From: Moraxella porci DSM 25326
GTDB lineage: Bacteria > Pseudomonadota > Gammaproteobacteria > Pseudomonadales > Moraxellaceae
Assembly: GCF_002014855.1 (NCBI RefSeq)
Contig: NZ_MUYV01000011.1
Coordinates: forward strand, 1-64,000
DNA length: 64,000 bases
Reading direction: 5' to 3'
Below, one piece after another: positions 44,970 through 55,769 of this stretch (the stretch's first letter is position 1; the number at the start of each line of letters is the position of its first letter). The notes under the pieces were generated by a model. The model saw only the letters and a list, made by a program, of their open reading frames with translations, was not told the origin of the DNA and searched no databases. Both the position numbers and the translations under genes were made by a program.

Positions 44970-46241
44970 TTAACCGATGATACCAATAAATGCCTGCAAA
45001 ATCGCCACATTCATAATATCGACAAAGAACGCACCCACCATCGGCACGATCAAAAACGCCTTATGCGATGGCATATAACGATCGGTAATGGCCTGCATGT
45101 TCGCGATGGCCGTCGGCGTCGCACCCAGACCAAAACCACAATGACCTGCCGCCAACACCGCGGCATCGTAGTCCTTGCCCATGATGCGGAAGGTAACAAA
45201 ATACGCATAAGCAATCATCGCCAGTGTCTGCACCACCAAGATGATCAAAATTGGCCCAGCCAGATCCGTCAGCTCCCACAGTTTTAGCGACAGTAACGCC
45301 ATCGCCAAGAACAATGACAGCGCCGCATTACCAAAGACATCAATGGCACGGTCAAACATGTCAAAGTTAAAGAAAGTGGTCAAGACATTGCGAATCACCA
45401 CGCCGCCAAATAATGCCCATACAAAGGTCGGCAGCTCAATCCAAGTATCCTTGGCGATGCCTGTCATGATATCAGCAAATGCCAAACACGCCGCAAACAG
45501 CGCCAGCGTCTCGATGGTCGATGATGCCGTGATCAGGCGGATGTTATCAGGACGCTCGAACATCTCTTTGTGCGCGGTGTCGTCATCAAAGTTATGCTTG
45601 GTGCTGTACAGTGACTGATCGTCTGCCAATTGCTCCACATCTGACAAGTTGGCTTTATCAGCTGTCGGTCGAATGCCAAGCTTATTGGTCAGGCGTTTGG
45701 CCACAGGACCGCCGATGATGCCACCTGCCACCAGACCATAGGTCGCACAAGCGATGCCCAGTGTGGTTGCGCCCACCACGCCATATTTATCCTCAAATGT
45801 GGCGCCCCAAGCACCTGCCGTGCCATGACCGCCCGTCAAAGAAATCGAACCTGCCACCAGACCCATCAACGGATCAAGTCCCAGTGCCGTCGCCAGACCC
45901 ACACCGATCAGATCTTGGAACAGGATAAATCCTGACACCACGAATAAGAAAATCAACAATGGCTTACCGCCTGCTTTTAGACGGCCAAAATCCGCTGACA
46001 GACCGATGGATGCAAAGAACATCAGCATACACGCGGTCTGTAGCTCTTTTTGAAAAGTAAAGCTATAGCCAAAGAAAAAGTTTAAAGAATAAACAATCAC
46101 CGCAGCGATCAAACCGCCCGCCACAGGCTCAGGAATGTTAAAATCGCCTAAAAATTTGATTTTTCTAACCAAAAAACGCCCCAATAGCAACACAAGCGTC
46201 GCCAAAATCAGCGTATAGTAGCCGTTGAGTGTAATTTCCAC
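44970..46241 (-). CDS. gltS: Sodium/glutamate symporter GltS
   Basis: This 423-residue inner-membrane carrier imports glutamate with sodium. It has two repeated five-helix halves with re-entrant loops: GSISLTGGHGTAGAWG in the first and AAGHCGFGLGATPTAIANMQAI in the second, both family signatures. EPVAGGLIAA lies near the N-terminus. I chose the GTG at 46241 because AGGAGAG lies 4-5 bp upstream; the ATG at 46271 would add an odd charged extension. A central charged insert (residues about 205-255) is longer than in E. coli GltS. Confidence 0.93.
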   Translation of the reverse strand: MEITLNGYYTLILATLVLLLGRFLVRKIKFLGDFNIPEPVAGGLIAAVIVYSLNFFFGYSFTFQKELQTACMLMFFASIGLSADFGRLKAGGKPLLIFLFVVSGFILFQDLIGVGLATALGLDPLMGLVAGSISLTGGHGTAGAWGATFEDKYGVVGATTLGIACATYGLVAGGIIGGPVAKRLTNKLGIRPTADKANLSDVEQLADDQSLYSTKHNFDDDTAHKEMFERPDNIRLITASSTIETLALFAACLAFADIMTGIAKDTWIELPTFVWALFGGVVIRNVLTTFFNFDMFDRAIDVFGNAALSLFLAMALLSLKLWELTDLAGPILIILVVQTLAMIAYAYFVTFRIMGKDYDAAVLAAGHCGFGLGATPTAIANMQAITDRYMPSHKAFLIVPMVGAFFVDIMNVAILQAFIGIIG

Positions 46242-46588
46242 ACAACTCTCCTTTAAAACATCATCACGCACCTATCAAGCATCGAGCCGACAAAGCATGA
46301 TTCATAAGAAAATCAGAACAATTATTGCAATACTCATGACCCCATGAGCAAACCCTATAATTATAAGTTATTTTTGGGATAAATTGGGCAAAATTTCTGA
46401 TAACATCTCATTGATTTGACAAATTATTTTTATATTTGGTTAATATTGGATGAAATTTAATCTAATTTATGCGAATTTTTTATATAGTTATTTATAAATT
46501 ATCTATCTAAATATGGATAACCCAAAACAACACCCCAAACCACCATGAGTGATTTGGGGCAAGTTGTTATTCTGCTATTAATCTGTGC
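46242..46588. other. Intergenic region between gltS and purL with purL terminator
   Basis: About 345 AT-rich bases contain the gltS promoter region. Near the purL end a hairpin at 46524-46568 (CCCCAAA with TTTGGGG as core, extended by CAC/GTG pairs) is followed in the minus direction by TGTTGTTTTG, a likely purL terminator. I see no gene. Confidence 0.6.
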
Positions 46589-49500
46589 TTAACGCAAGAA
46601 TGCTCGAGCATTGCGGAATAGACGCATCCACGCACCGTCATTTTGCCATTCATCAGGCTTCCATGAATGATTCACCGCACGCAGATTACGCTCTGGATGC
46701 GGCATCATCAAGGTGACACGGCCATCATTGCTACATACACCCGTGACACCTTCTGGTGAGCCGTTCGGGTTCAGCGGATAATGCTCGGTTGGATTGCCTT
46801 GGCTATCGACATAGCGTAGTGCGATTTGACCATGACGCACCAATTCCGCCATTGATTTATCATCCAAATCGGCATAGCCTTCACCATGTGCGATGGCGAT
46901 TGGCAAGATGCTGTCTTGCATACCTTTTAGTAGGACTGATTTGGTACGCTCAACACGGACATTGACCGTGCGTGCCTCAAAGCGGGCAGATTTGTTGGCT
47001 CTAAAGCGTGGGAAATGCTCAGCACCGACCATCAAGTCCTTGAGCTGACTCATCATCTGACAGCCGTTACACACACCCAGCGCAAAGGTCTCAGGACGAT
47101 GGAAGAAACGGGCAAATTGCATACGCAGCTCATCGTGGAACAGTACCGAGTTCGCCCAACCTGAGCCTGCACCCAAGACATCGCCGTAGCTAAAGCCACC
47201 ACACGCCACCAAACCTTCAAAGTCACGCAGATTGATACGACCGCTCATCAAGTCGCTCATATGCACATCGATGGCATCAAAGCCTGCACGCACAAAGCCT
47301 GCACCCATCTCAAGATGGCCGTTCACGCCTTGTTCACGCAAGATGGCAACTTTTGGTAGACTGGTGCGGCTGTTGATGTATGGTGCTTCGACCGCCAAAT
47401 CTAGGTCATAATTGGCATCAGCAATCAAACCATGATGGTTGATGTCGCTGATTAGGGCAAATTCTTGGTCGGCACAGGCAGGGTTGTCACGCAGACTTTG
47501 GATGGCATGGCTGACTTTTGCCCATTCTTGTTGTAGTTCACTGCGATCAAAGGCAAGCTGTACCGTTGGCGTCGTGATGGTCAATTTATCCACGCCCGCA
47601 CCACCTGCTGGTGTCGCCTTGGCATCACCAACAAGGCTTGTCAATGCTGATACACCATGCTCATCTGCCAATGCGACAAAGGCATCGACATCTTCAGGCA
47701 ATACCTGTACCACCGCACCCAGCTCTTCGGCAAATAGCTGACCAAGTAGGTTTTCATCAGTCAGAGCAAGATTGATCGCAATACGGCTGGCAAACTGCAT
47801 TTCAGCCACTGCTGCCACAAGGCCACCATCACCGATGTCATGATATGCCTTGATCACGCCTGCTTTGGCAGCTGCTTGGATAAAGGCAAAGAAATTGGCA
47901 AGGTCGGCTGCCTTGTCCAAATCAGGGCAATCATTGCCCAATTGGCTCAAGGTCTGTGCAAAAATCGAACCGCCCAAACGCAGCTTGCCGCCTGACAAAT
48001 CAATGCGATACAGCACTGAGTCACTATTGACAAGTGCCGGCGTCAGCGTACCTGCAACATCTTGTACTGGCGCAAAAGCAGTGATGATCAGACTCATCGG
48101 TGAGCTGACTGTCTTATCCACGCCATCATCTTGCCAGTTGGCTTTCATTGACAAGCTGTCTTTGCCCACAGGAATGGTGATACCAAGCGCAGGGCACAGC
48201 TCTTCGCCGACTGCGTGCACCGCATCAAACAGTGCAGCATCTTCTTTTTCGTCGCCACAGGCTGCCATCCAGTTGGCTGATAGAGTCACATCGCTGATTT
48301 TGGCGATGCGTGCTGATGCGATATTGGTCACTGCTTCACCGACTGCTAGGCGTGCTGATGCCGTTGGGCTAATCAATGCCACTGGCGCACGCTCGCCCAT
48401 CGCCATCGCTTCACCAGTGGTGGCGGTTAGGCTCGTGCTGGTCACCGCACAGTCTGCCACAGGCACTTGGTAGCGGCCGACATACTGATCTTGGGTCACC
48501 ATGCCAGTGATTGAGCGGTCACCGATGCTGATTAGGAATGACTTGCTGGCGACCGTTGGGTGGCGTAGGACATCTTTGATGCTCGTTGCCAAATCCACTG
48601 ATGAGACATCCAAGGCGCGCAGGTCATTGTCACGACGACTAAAGCTACGCTTCATCTTTGGCGTACCACCAAGCAGCACTTGCATTGGCATATCAACAGG
48701 CTGCTCTGGTAATAGGCTGTCATCGACTTGTAGCTGACGCACCGCAGTCGCTGTACCCAAGATAGCATATGGGCAGCGTTCACGCGCACAGATGTCATCA
48801 AATAGCTTTTCGCTCTCAGGACGGATAGCCAGCACATAACGCTCTTGGGCTTCGTTTGACCAGATAGCCATCGGCGACATACCTGCTTCTAGTGATGGCA
48901 CTTTACGCAGGTTTAGGTGTGCACCCAGCTCATGATCATCGACAAGCTCAGGCATGGCATTTGACAGACCGCCTGCACCGACATCATGGATTGAGACGAT
49001 TGGGTTGTTATCATTGCCATCTTTTGCCATCGCCCAACAGGTGTCAATGACTTCTTGGCAACGACGCTCCATCTCAGCATTATCACGCTGTACAGAGGCA
49101 AAATCCAAGCCTTCGTCCAACTCACCACTATCCACCGAGCTTGCTGCACCACCGCCCAGACCGATTTGCATCGCAGGGCCGCCCAGTACGATGAGCAAAT
49201 CCCCTTCTTGGATGGCATTTTTTTGAACCAAATTACGCTTGATATTACCATAGCCACCGGCAATCATGATTGGTTTATGATAGCCACGCATTTGACTGCC
49301 GTCTTGTTCGGCGGATGTATCCAGCTGGAAGGTACGGAAATAGCCGTTTAGGTTCGGACGACCAAATTCGTTAGCAAAAGCCGCACCACCCAATGGGCCT
49401 TCGATCATGATATCTAGCGCCGATGCCATGCGTGATGGCTTGCCATAGTCGGCTGCCGATACCTTGCCTGATGTTTCCCATTTTTCAGGCATCGTTGGCA

Positions 49501-50533
49501 GATGCAGATGCGAGACGCTAAAGCCTGTCAAGCCTGCTTTTGGCTTACCGCCACGACCTGTCGCACCTTCGTCACGAATCTCACCGCCAGCACCTGTCGC
49601 CGCACCTGCAAATGGAGCAATCGCCGTTGGGTGGTTGTGCGTTTCGACTTTCATCAAGATATCGACTTGTTCATTATGAAAACCGTACTGTGCTTCGCCT
49701 GCATCATTTTTGGTTGGATAAAAACGCTCAGCCACAAAGCCTTCCATCACCGCTGCATTGTCCTTGTAGGCCGATAGGATGCCTTCAGAATGCTTTTCAT
49801 GGGTGTTGCGAATCATCTTGAACAGTGATTTTGGCTGTACTTCGCCATCGACCGTCCATTCGGCATTAAAAATCTTGTGACGGCAATGCTCAGAGTTGGC
49901 TTGGGCGAACATCATCAGCTCGACATCGGTTGGATTGCGGCCAAGCTTGGTGAAGTTTTCGACCAAATAATCAATATCTTCGCTCGATAACGCAAAGCCA
50001 AATTCAGTATTGGCAGACACCAGTGCATCACGGCCTTTGCCCATGATATCCACTGTGCTTAGGTGTGCAGGCTCACCATCGACGAACAAGGCTGATACAT
50101 CACCAAGCTCATAAACCAAGCTTTGGGTCATGCGATCGTGCAAGATAGCTTCGGCGGCAGGTGGTAGACGGCTTGGCAGATTTTCGCCTGTCAAGGTATA
50201 AACCACCACACGCTCAACACGGTGAATATCCACGCCACAGTTATTAAAAATATCGGTCGCCTTCGATGCCCATGGGCTAATTGTGCCAAAACGCGGTGCA
50301 ACCACAACTTGCACCTGTCCATCACCAGCACCCATAAGCTCTGGCGCTTGTCCTTGGTTCAATAGATCCAAGGCTTTTTTGCGGTCGCTATCAGACAATG
50401 GTGCATCAAATACATAAACCTGCTGGCTGCTCAACGCACTCACAGTGAGATTTGCTTTGTCTTTGAGCTGTTCGGCTAATTTTTGTGCTTGAAAATCGGT
50501 CAAAAAACCCAAACCGGCGATGGTGCTCATCAT
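46589..50533 (-). CDS. purL: Phosphoribosylformylglycinamidine synthase (PurL)
   Basis: This large single-chain enzyme, about 1314 residues, converts FGAR to FGAM with glutamine in purine synthesis. An N-terminal PurS-like domain is followed by the linker, then two AIR-synthase-like halves with [33 protein letters not shown] and [18 protein letters not shown]. The C-terminal class I glutaminase has the nucleophile in [14 protein letters not shown] and the partner region [11 protein letters not shown] chose ATG 50533 because AAGGGT lies 7 bp upstream; ATGs at 50530 and 50560 are in frame. It is monocistronic. Confidence 0.96.
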   Translation of the reverse strand: MMSTIAGLGFLTDFQAQKLAEQLKDKANLTVSALSSQQVYVFDAPLSDSDRKKALDLLNQGQAPELMGAGDGQVQVVVAPRFGTISPWASKATDIFNNCGVDIHRVERVVVYTLTGENLPSRLPPAAEAILHDRMTQSLVYELGDVSALFVDGEPAHLSTVDIMGKGRDALVSANTEFGFALSSEDIDYLVENFTKLGRNPTDVELMMFAQANSEHCRHKIFNAEWTVDGEVQPKSLFKMIRNTHEKHSEGILSAYKDNAAVMEGFVAERFYPTKNDAGEAQYGFHNEQVDILMKVETHNHPTAIAPFAGAATGAGGEIRDEGATGRGGKPKAGLTGFSVSHLHLPTMPEKWETSGKVSAADYGKPSRMASALDIMIEGPLGGAAFANEFGRPNLNGYFRTFQLDTSAEQDGSQMRGYHKPIMIAGGYGNIKRNLVQKNAIQEGDLLIVLGGPAMQIGLGGGAASSVDSGELDEGLDFASVQRDNAEMERRCQEVIDTCWAMAKDGNDNNPIVSIHDVGAGGLSNAMPELVDDHELGAHLNLRKVPSLEAGMSPMAIWSNEAQERYVLAIRPESEKLFDDICARERCPYAILGTATAVRQLQVDDSLLPEQPVDMPMQVLLGGTPKMKRSFSRRDNDLRALDVSSVDLATSIKDVLRHPTVASKSFLISIGDRSITGMVTQDQYVGRYQVPVADCAVTSTSLTATTGEAMAMGERAPVALISPTASARLAVGEAVTNIASARIAKISDVTLSANWMAACGDEKEDAALFDAVHAVGEELCPALGITIPVGKDSLSMKANWQDDGVDKTVSSPMSLIITAFAPVQDVAGTLTPALVNSDSVLYRIDLSGGKLRLGGSIFAQTLSQLGNDCPDLDKAADLANFFAFIQAAAKAGVIKAYHDIGDGGLVAAVAEMQFASRIAINLALTDENLLGQLFAEELGAVVQVLPEDVDAFVALADEHGVSALTSLVGDAKATPAGGAGVDKLTITTPTVQLAFDRSELQQEWAKVSHAIQSLRDNPACADQEFALISDINHHGLIADANYDLDLAVEAPYINSRTSLPKVAILREQGVNGHLEMGAGFVRAGFDAIDVHMSDLMSGRINLRDFEGLVACGGFSYGDVLGAGSGWANSVLFHDELRMQFARFFHRPETFALGVCNGCQMMSQLKDLMVGAEHFPRFRANKSARFEARTVNVRVERTKSVLLKGMQDSILPIAIAHGEGYADLDDKSMAELVRHGQIALRYVDSQGNPTEHYPLNPNGSPEGVTGVCSNDGRVTLMMPHPERNLRAVNHSWKPDEWQNDGAWMRLFRNARAFLR

Positions 50534-50596
50534 GGTGTTTACCCTTGCAAATGACGCCATTAAACTGGCAAGATGATCAAAAAATAAATACTGTCT

Positions 50597-50605
50597 ATTA
50601 TAACA
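50597..50605 (-). promoter_or_regulatory. Extended -10 promoter for purL
   Basis: On the minus strand the site reads TGTTATAAT, a perfect extended -10. It lies about 65 bp before the purL start. No PurR-like palindrome is visible next to it. Confidence 0.6.
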
Positions 50606-50634
50606 GAAAATTAAGGCAAAATTTTTGACAAGTG

Positions 50635-50675
50635 ATAAAAAAGGACGAAAAATTCAGCATCATCGTCCTTTTTGG
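50635..50675 (-). terminator. Terminator after the DUF2799 lipoprotein gene
   Basis: AAAAAGGACGA and TCGTCCTTTTT form an 11-bp stem with a 15-nt loop, flanked by A and T tracts. It ends the lipoprotein gene transcript upstream of purL. Confidence 0.8.
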
Positions 50676-50687
50676 GGCTTGCAGTGA

Positions 50688-51257
50688 TCAGAGAAATGGA
50701 TTGTTTGCGATTGCTTGATCTAGCTGCGCATCATAATACGCCAAATTCGCCTCAAGCTCGCGGATTTTGGCAGGTAATTGCAGCATATAAGCGCGCGCTT
50801 CTTTTTCACTCTTAAATTCTAAATTATCACCCTCTTGCAGTTTTTTGAGCTGATCTTTTAGGGTGCTTAGCTCTTTTCGGCCATTCTCCAGATTTCTTCT
50901 AAGTCGATAGATGCTGTTGCCGTAACTGGTGGCGCGATTGAGATGATCTTGTAACTCAAGCGGGCAGACATTTTTTAGGGATGATCCTTGGCTGCCCACA
51001 CGGTAAGCGTTGGCAGGGGTGCAGTAGCTGTGCAATCCTGCTTGGCGGCCGCGCTCCCATGTATCGCGATCTGGAGCGATGCCAACTTTGGCGCAGGCTT
51101 TGGCGTGGCTGGCTAGGCGGTTCCAGTCATGACCATTGGCGCCGTCTTTAGCGCCGATTTGATACCAGTCCGCGACTTGACACTCTGCTTTTGATAAGCT
51201 GGCACAGCCTGTGATGGCAAGCGATGCGCCCATGATGGTTAAAATGACAGCTTTCAT
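50688..51257 (-). CDS. DUF2799 lipoprotein
   Basis: This 189-residue protein has a lipoprotein signal with lipobox ITGC (Cys18). The DUF2799 features are CQVADWYQIGAKDGANG, AKACAKVGIAPDRDTWERGRQAGLHSYCTPANAYRVGSQG-like spacing of cysteines and glycines, then a long coiled coil (residues about 110-175). It is probably an outer-membrane lipoprotein facing the periplasm. Its function is not known. It is separated from the downstream purL promoter by a terminator. Confidence 0.82.
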   Translation of the reverse strand: MKAVILTIMGASLAITGCASLSKAECQVADWYQIGAKDGANGHDWNRLASHAKACAKVGIAPDRDTWERGRQAGLHSYCTPANAYRVGSQGSSLKNVCPLELQDHLNRATSYGNSIYRLRRNLENGRKELSTLKDQLKKLQEGDNLEFKSEKEARAYMLQLPAKIRELEANLAYYDAQLDQAIANNPFL

Positions 51258-51301
51258 TTCATCTCCTTGATTAAATTGCTACCCAGCTTGAAAGACCGAT
51301 G

Positions 51302-52522
51302 CTACTGCATGCTTGATAAATCGGTTTTTGGGTCAATGCGAAACACCAACCAAGTGCCAACCATCACCAAAATGCTGACGATGATGCCAAGCTTGGTCAC
51401 TGGATTTAACTCAAATAACCCGATCAACAAGCCGCCAAAAATCCCCACCGAAAACTGCAGCGCCCCTTGCATGGCACTGGCCATACCTGCTCTGCTTTTT
51501 TGGAAAGCCAGCGCGATGGCAGCAGCGTTTGGCTGAGTAAATCCCAATCCAGCAATACAAATAAAGATGCTTAAGAACACCAAATAAAAATCAGCCTGCC
51601 CGCCAAACATCAATCCAAGCACGAGCAGACAGCTTGATGCGATCAGCTGAATCAGAGCGCCTACGCGTAATAATTGTACCAAATCAAAGCGCTTGGTCAG
51701 TAGCTGATTGACCTGAGTTAATGCAATAAATCCAAATGCATTGGCCCCAAACGCGATGGCGAACTGCTGCTCTGTCAGATGATAATTGACCATAAACAGC
51801 TCACTTGAGATCGACAAATAAATAAAAAAAGCACCTTGAAGCAGTCCTGCTGCTAAAGCTGGCAACATAAATCGGCCATCTTTTATCAAGCTAAGATACT
51901 GCCCAAAAGTCTCGCGCATCGGCTTGGTGTTGCGATATTCAGGCTTAAGCGTCTCCTTTAAAAACAATTTGGTTAAGATCAGATTGAGTAGCCCAAACCC
52001 TGCCAAAAACCAAAACACCGCATGCCAGTCTGCCACTTGCAAAATCATCGCGCCCAGACTCGGCGCTAAAATCGGTGCCACGCCCATCACCAGCACCATC
52101 AGGCTAAAGGCTCTGGCCGTTTGGACAGGGTTTAGGGTATCGCGGATCGCAGCTCGTGTCACCACCGCCGTCACGCAAGCGCCCAAGGCCTGCAGCGTGC
52201 GCGCGGCGAACAGCACATATTCATTATTGGTGGTGGCACAAATGATCGAGGCGATGATAAAGATGGTCATCCCAAGATACATGGGCTTGACGCGCCCCAC
52301 ACGATCACTAAATGGCCCATAAAACAACTGGCCAAACACCAGCCCGATAAAGTACGCCGGCACCGATTTGGCGATCACCGACACACTCACCCCAAAATCC
52401 TCCGCCATACTTGGAAAAGCTGGCAGATACATATCAATCGATAAAGGGCCGATGGCGACCATCACCCCCAGCATCATTACCCATAAGGCGGGAAAATGAG
52501 CTTCATGGTTTTTTGTTGTCAT
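51302..52522 (-). CDS. Bcr/CflA family MFS drug efflux transporter
   Basis: This 406-residue protein has 12 predicted membrane helices and belongs to the DHA1 (Bcr/CflA) branch of the major facilitator superfamily. Signatures are GPLSIDMYLPAFPSMAEDFGVS in helix 1, FGQLFYGPFSDRVGRVKPMYLG in the helix 2-3 loop, and FAARTLQALGACVTAVVTRAAIRD in helix 4-5. Relatives export bicyclomycin, chloramphenicol or sulfonamides. The lipoprotein gene follows 44 bp downstream on the same strand. Confidence 0.9.
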   Translation of the reverse strand: MTTKNHEAHFPALWVMMLGVMVAIGPLSIDMYLPAFPSMAEDFGVSVSVIAKSVPAYFIGLVFGQLFYGPFSDRVGRVKPMYLGMTIFIIASIICATTNNEYVLFAARTLQALGACVTAVVTRAAIRDTLNPVQTARAFSLMVLVMGVAPILAPSLGAMILQVADWHAVFWFLAGFGLLNLILTKLFLKETLKPEYRNTKPMRETFGQYLSLIKDGRFMLPALAAGLLQGAFFIYLSISSELFMVNYHLTEQQFAIAFGANAFGFIALTQVNQLLTKRFDLVQLLRVGALIQLIASSCLLVLGLMFGGQADFYLVFLSIFICIAGLGFTQPNAAAIALAFQKSRAGMASAMQGALQFSVGIFGGLLIGLFELNPVTKLGIIVSILVMVGTWLVFRIDPKTDLSSMQ

Positions 52523-52755
52523 AATTACTTCTTTTATTTATTTAATTTCATTAACGCTTGGCTTTAGATCATTAAAATGCGTTAAATTCTCTTATTTTGT
52601 GTTGTCAAGACATTCGTAAAAATGCTATTGTATCACAGCTTGTCGCCATTTTGACAAACAAAGCTGACTGCCAAATCAGCGGCGCAAGGGATGAGTTTGG
52701 CGCACACTTAAGATCTTTATTGACCAATCCAATCAACAATCCATCAAAAAAACGC

Positions 52756-54435
52756 ATGAACGCACCTATATCGACATCTTTGACGGCGGCCTTATCGGGT
52801 CTTGGGCATCTTTTGGTGCAGCGCGGATTGATGAGCCTTGATGCTGCCCATCAAGCCAGCCATGATGCCAAAGCCTGCGGCATCACGCTGGTGCATCATC
52901 TGGTGCGCGAAGGATTGTTGGATGCGCAGACACTGGCCGCCATCCAAAGCCAAGCCCAAAATACGCCCATCGAAGATCCTTTGGTGATGGATGCCTCGTT
53001 TGTAGACATCGGCTGTGATGAGACATTGTTCATCAAACACCGAGTGCTGCCGATGCGTGCCGATGCCAGCAGTGTGCATCTGGCGATGAGCGATCTGTAT
53101 GACACTGAGGCGATCAGCACCATTCGCTTTCATGCACAAAGACGCATCGTGCCGATACTGGTTCAAGATGACAAACTGTCTGTGGTACTCGACTCTTTGT
53201 ATCTGGGCAATGACATGCAGTTTGATGAGATCGAGGAAGTCGAACCCACGAGCGACGCCAGCGCGGCTGAGGATGCACCTGTGGTGCGTTTCGTGCAAAA
53301 GCTGCTTATCGATGCCATTCGCCTAAAGGCCTCTGATATTCACTTTGAGCCTTATGAGTACCAGTATCGCATCCGCTTTCGCATCGATGGCATGATGCAA
53401 GTGATGCACACACCGCCTGTTGGTCTTGCCATCAAAGTCGCCTCTTATCTAAAAGTGCTGGCACATCTGGACATCGCCGAACGCCGCCGCGCCCAAGATG
53501 GTCGCATCAAATTCCCTACTGCCGATGGTCGTGCTGTCGATTTTCGCGTCAGCACCTTGCCCACTTTATATGGTGAAAAGATCGTGCTGCGACTTTTGGA
53601 TTCACAGCATGCACTGATCGGGCTGGATGCACTGGGAATGACCGCGGTTCAAAAACAGCAATTTTTGGAGGCATTGGCTCGCCCTCAAGGAATGATCTTG
53701 GTCACTGGCCCCACCGGCAGCGGCAAGACCGTCACTTTATACACCGCCTTAAGCCTGCTCAATCAGCCTGAGGTAAACATCCTAAGCTGTGAAGATCCTG
53801 TGGAGATTAATGTCGAGGGCATCAATCAAGTCAATATCAACCCCAAAGTGCAGCTGGACTTTGCCGATGCGCTCAGAGCATTTTTGCGCCAAGACCCCGA
53901 TGTCATCATGGTCGGTGAGATCCGCGACGCCGACACCGCCAAGATCGCCACCGCTGCCGCCCAAACCGGCCATCTGCTGCTATCAACCCTGCACACCACT
54001 TCAGCCAGTGAGACCATCACGCGCCTGCACAGTATGGGCGTACCCTCATTTCATCTATCAGGCAGCTTGACGCTCATCATCGCTCAGCGTCTGGCACGCC
54101 GTCTGTGTGATGACTGCAAACAACCCATCGAGATGCCTGCCGACGCCCTGCTAGAAGCTGGCTTTGATCGCGATGACATCCAAGATGGCATGGTGCTGTT
54201 TGAGGCGGCAGGCTGTCCCAAATGCAAAAACGGCCATCGCGGACGCGTCGGCATCTTTGAGTGCTTACCCATCACCGCTGACATCGCTGCGCTGATCTTA
54301 TCTGGTGCCAGTGCTGCCGACATCGACCAAAAAAATCGTGCGCTTGGCAATGACTCGCTCAGACAAGCAGGCATCCAAAAAGTGCTATCTGGAGACATCA
54401 GCCTAAGCGAAATGCATCGCGTCATCAGCCAGTGA
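52756..54435 (+). CDS. pilB: Type IV pilus assembly ATPase PilB
   Basis: PilB powers pilus extension and is needed for twitching and DNA uptake. The 559-residue protein has a GSPII_E N-terminal domain (HLLVQRGLMSLDAAHQA) and a C-terminal ATPase with Walker A GPTGSGKTVTLY, Asp box, Walker B IMVGEIRDADTAKIA, His box LSTLHTTSASETI and the zinc tetracysteine CDDCK/CPKC. I chose ATG 52756 (MNAPISTSL) because it matches the usual length; the frame is open from 52597, and no strong ribosome binding site is seen at either. pilC and pilD follow. Confidence 0.93.
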   Translation: MNAPISTSLTAALSGLGHLLVQRGLMSLDAAHQASHDAKACGITLVHHLVREGLLDAQTLAAIQSQAQNTPIEDPLVMDASFVDIGCDETLFIKHRVLPMRADASSVHLAMSDLYDTEAISTIRFHAQRRIVPILVQDDKLSVVLDSLYLGNDMQFDEIEEVEPTSDASAAEDAPVVRFVQKLLIDAIRLKASDIHFEPYEYQYRIRFRIDGMMQVMHTPPVGLAIKVASYLKVLAHLDIAERRRAQDGRIKFPTADGRAVDFRVSTLPTLYGEKIVLRLLDSQHALIGLDALGMTAVQKQQFLEALARPQGMILVTGPTGSGKTVTLYTALSLLNQPEVNILSCEDPVEINVEGINQVNINPKVQLDFADALRAFLRQDPDVIMVGEIRDADTAKIATAAAQTGHLLLSTLHTTSASETITRLHSMGVPSFHLSGSLTLIIAQRLARRLCDDCKQPIEMPADALLEAGFDRDDIQDGMVLFEAAGCPKCKNGHRGRVGIFECLPITADIAALILSGASAADIDQKNRALGNDSLRQAGIQKVLSGDISLSEMHRVISQ

Positions 54436-54482
54436 TCATGTGGATAACTGACTGTTAATCTGTGGATAAGTTTTAAAAATAT

Positions 54483-55769
54483 ATGCTAAAAATTAAAAAA
54501 GACAATTTAAATCATCAACTTAACTCAGATGACTCCCAACGCACTTTGACTGTGGATAACTTACCAAAATCCACCACCGACAGCCTGTTTTCTTATCGTG
54601 CTTATGATGCGCGCGGCAGAGTCGTTCGCGGTGAGATCAGCGCCAGTACTGCGATCTTGGCCAAAGCACGGCTGAGAAAGCAGGGTTTGAGCGACATCAA
54701 AATCAGCAGCAGCACCATGCGCTGGCAGCCACCGCGATCGATCCCTCGCCAGCACATCTTATTGGCACTGCAAACACTGGCCACCTTATTAAAATCCAGC
54801 GTGGTGCTGACAAAGGCTTTATCGATCGCCGCCAGCACCACTCAGCACCCAAAACTTGCCAACACACTTAAACAAATCAAGACCGACATCGAGCAAGGCT
54901 CAAGCTTTTATCAAGCCATCGCCAAACATCGTGAGTTTGATAAGGTCACCCTTGCGCTCATCGATGCTGGCGAAAAATCAGGCCAGCTAGACACCATGCT
55001 TGAGCGCGCAGCACAGCACGCCCAACTGCAAGCCATCAGAAGATCTCAGCTAGCCAAAGCCCTGCGCTATCCTGCCTTGGTGATGGCGGTGGCTTGGATT
55101 GTGAGTGCCATCTTATTATTAAAAATTGTGCCAAGTTTTGCGGTGACATTCGATGGCATCGATACGCCACTGCCTGCCATCACCGTATGGGTGCTGGCAC
55201 TGTCTGACTGGCTTAGAGCAAGTTTTTGGTGGCTGATCGGTATGCTCGTGATCAGCGCGCTGATGTTTGGATGGCTTTATAAAACCCGTCCCAGCCTACG
55301 CCTGTGGTGCGCGGCAGCCATGCTGCGACTGCCCGTCATCGGTGCGGTGATTCAAGCGGTGGGCAGCGCCCGTTTTGCACAGACTTTGGCATTGACATTC
55401 GCCTCAGGCGTACCACTTGCCCAAAGTGTGCTACTGGCAGGTAAGGCCTGCGATCATCCGTTATTTGAACAAGCCAGTCAGCACATCGCGGCAGTCATCA
55501 CCACAGGCAGCTCGCTTGGTGCGGCGATGGCCAAGACGCGACTGTTTTCGCCGATGAGCGTGCAGATGGTGACAGTGGGCGAAGAGGCAGGACGGCTGAC
55601 CCAGATGCTCGATGAGGTCGCCACCCATCATGACAAGCAAGTGCAACAGACGACCGATGCGCTGATTGGCCTACTTGAGCCTGCGATTATCTTGGTGATG
55701 GGCGTGCTGATTGGCGGCTTGGTGCTGGCGATGTATTTACCGATTTTTAACTTAGGGATGGGCGGATGA
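54483..55769 (+). CDS. pilC: Type IV pilus inner-membrane platform PilC
   Basis: PilC is the inner-membrane platform that links PilB to pilin assembly. The 428-residue protein has two GSPII_F domains (around residues 90-215 and 295-420) with FYQAIAKHREFDKVTLALIDAGEKSGQLDTMLERAA and SVQMVTVGEEAGRLTQMLDEVA, and three membrane segments. The N-terminus is about 25 residues longer than in Pseudomonas PilC. It starts 47 bp after pilB and overlaps pilD by 4 bp. Confidence 0.94.
   Translation: MLKIKKDNLNHQLNSDDSQRTLTVDNLPKSTTDSLFSYRAYDARGRVVRGEISASTAILAKARLRKQGLSDIKISSSTMRWQPPRSIPRQHILLALQTLATLLKSSVVLTKALSIAASTTQHPKLANTLKQIKTDIEQGSSFYQAIAKHREFDKVTLALIDAGEKSGQLDTMLERAAQHAQLQAIRRSQLAKALRYPALVMAVAWIVSAILLLKIVPSFAVTFDGIDTPLPAITVWVLALSDWLRASFWWLIGMLVISALMFGWLYKTRPSLRLWCAAAMLRLPVIGAVIQAVGSARFAQTLALTFASGVPLAQSVLLAGKACDHPLFEQASQHIAAVITTGSSLGAAMAKTRLFSPMSVQMVTVGEEAGRLTQMLDEVATHHDKQVQQTTDALIGLLEPAIILVMGVLIGGLVLAMYLPIFNLGMGG

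Noticed and set aside
47850-48473. A 207-codon plus-strand frame opposite purL
   Set aside because: Antisense to conserved purL sequence with Ser/Ala-rich translation; shadow of codon bias.
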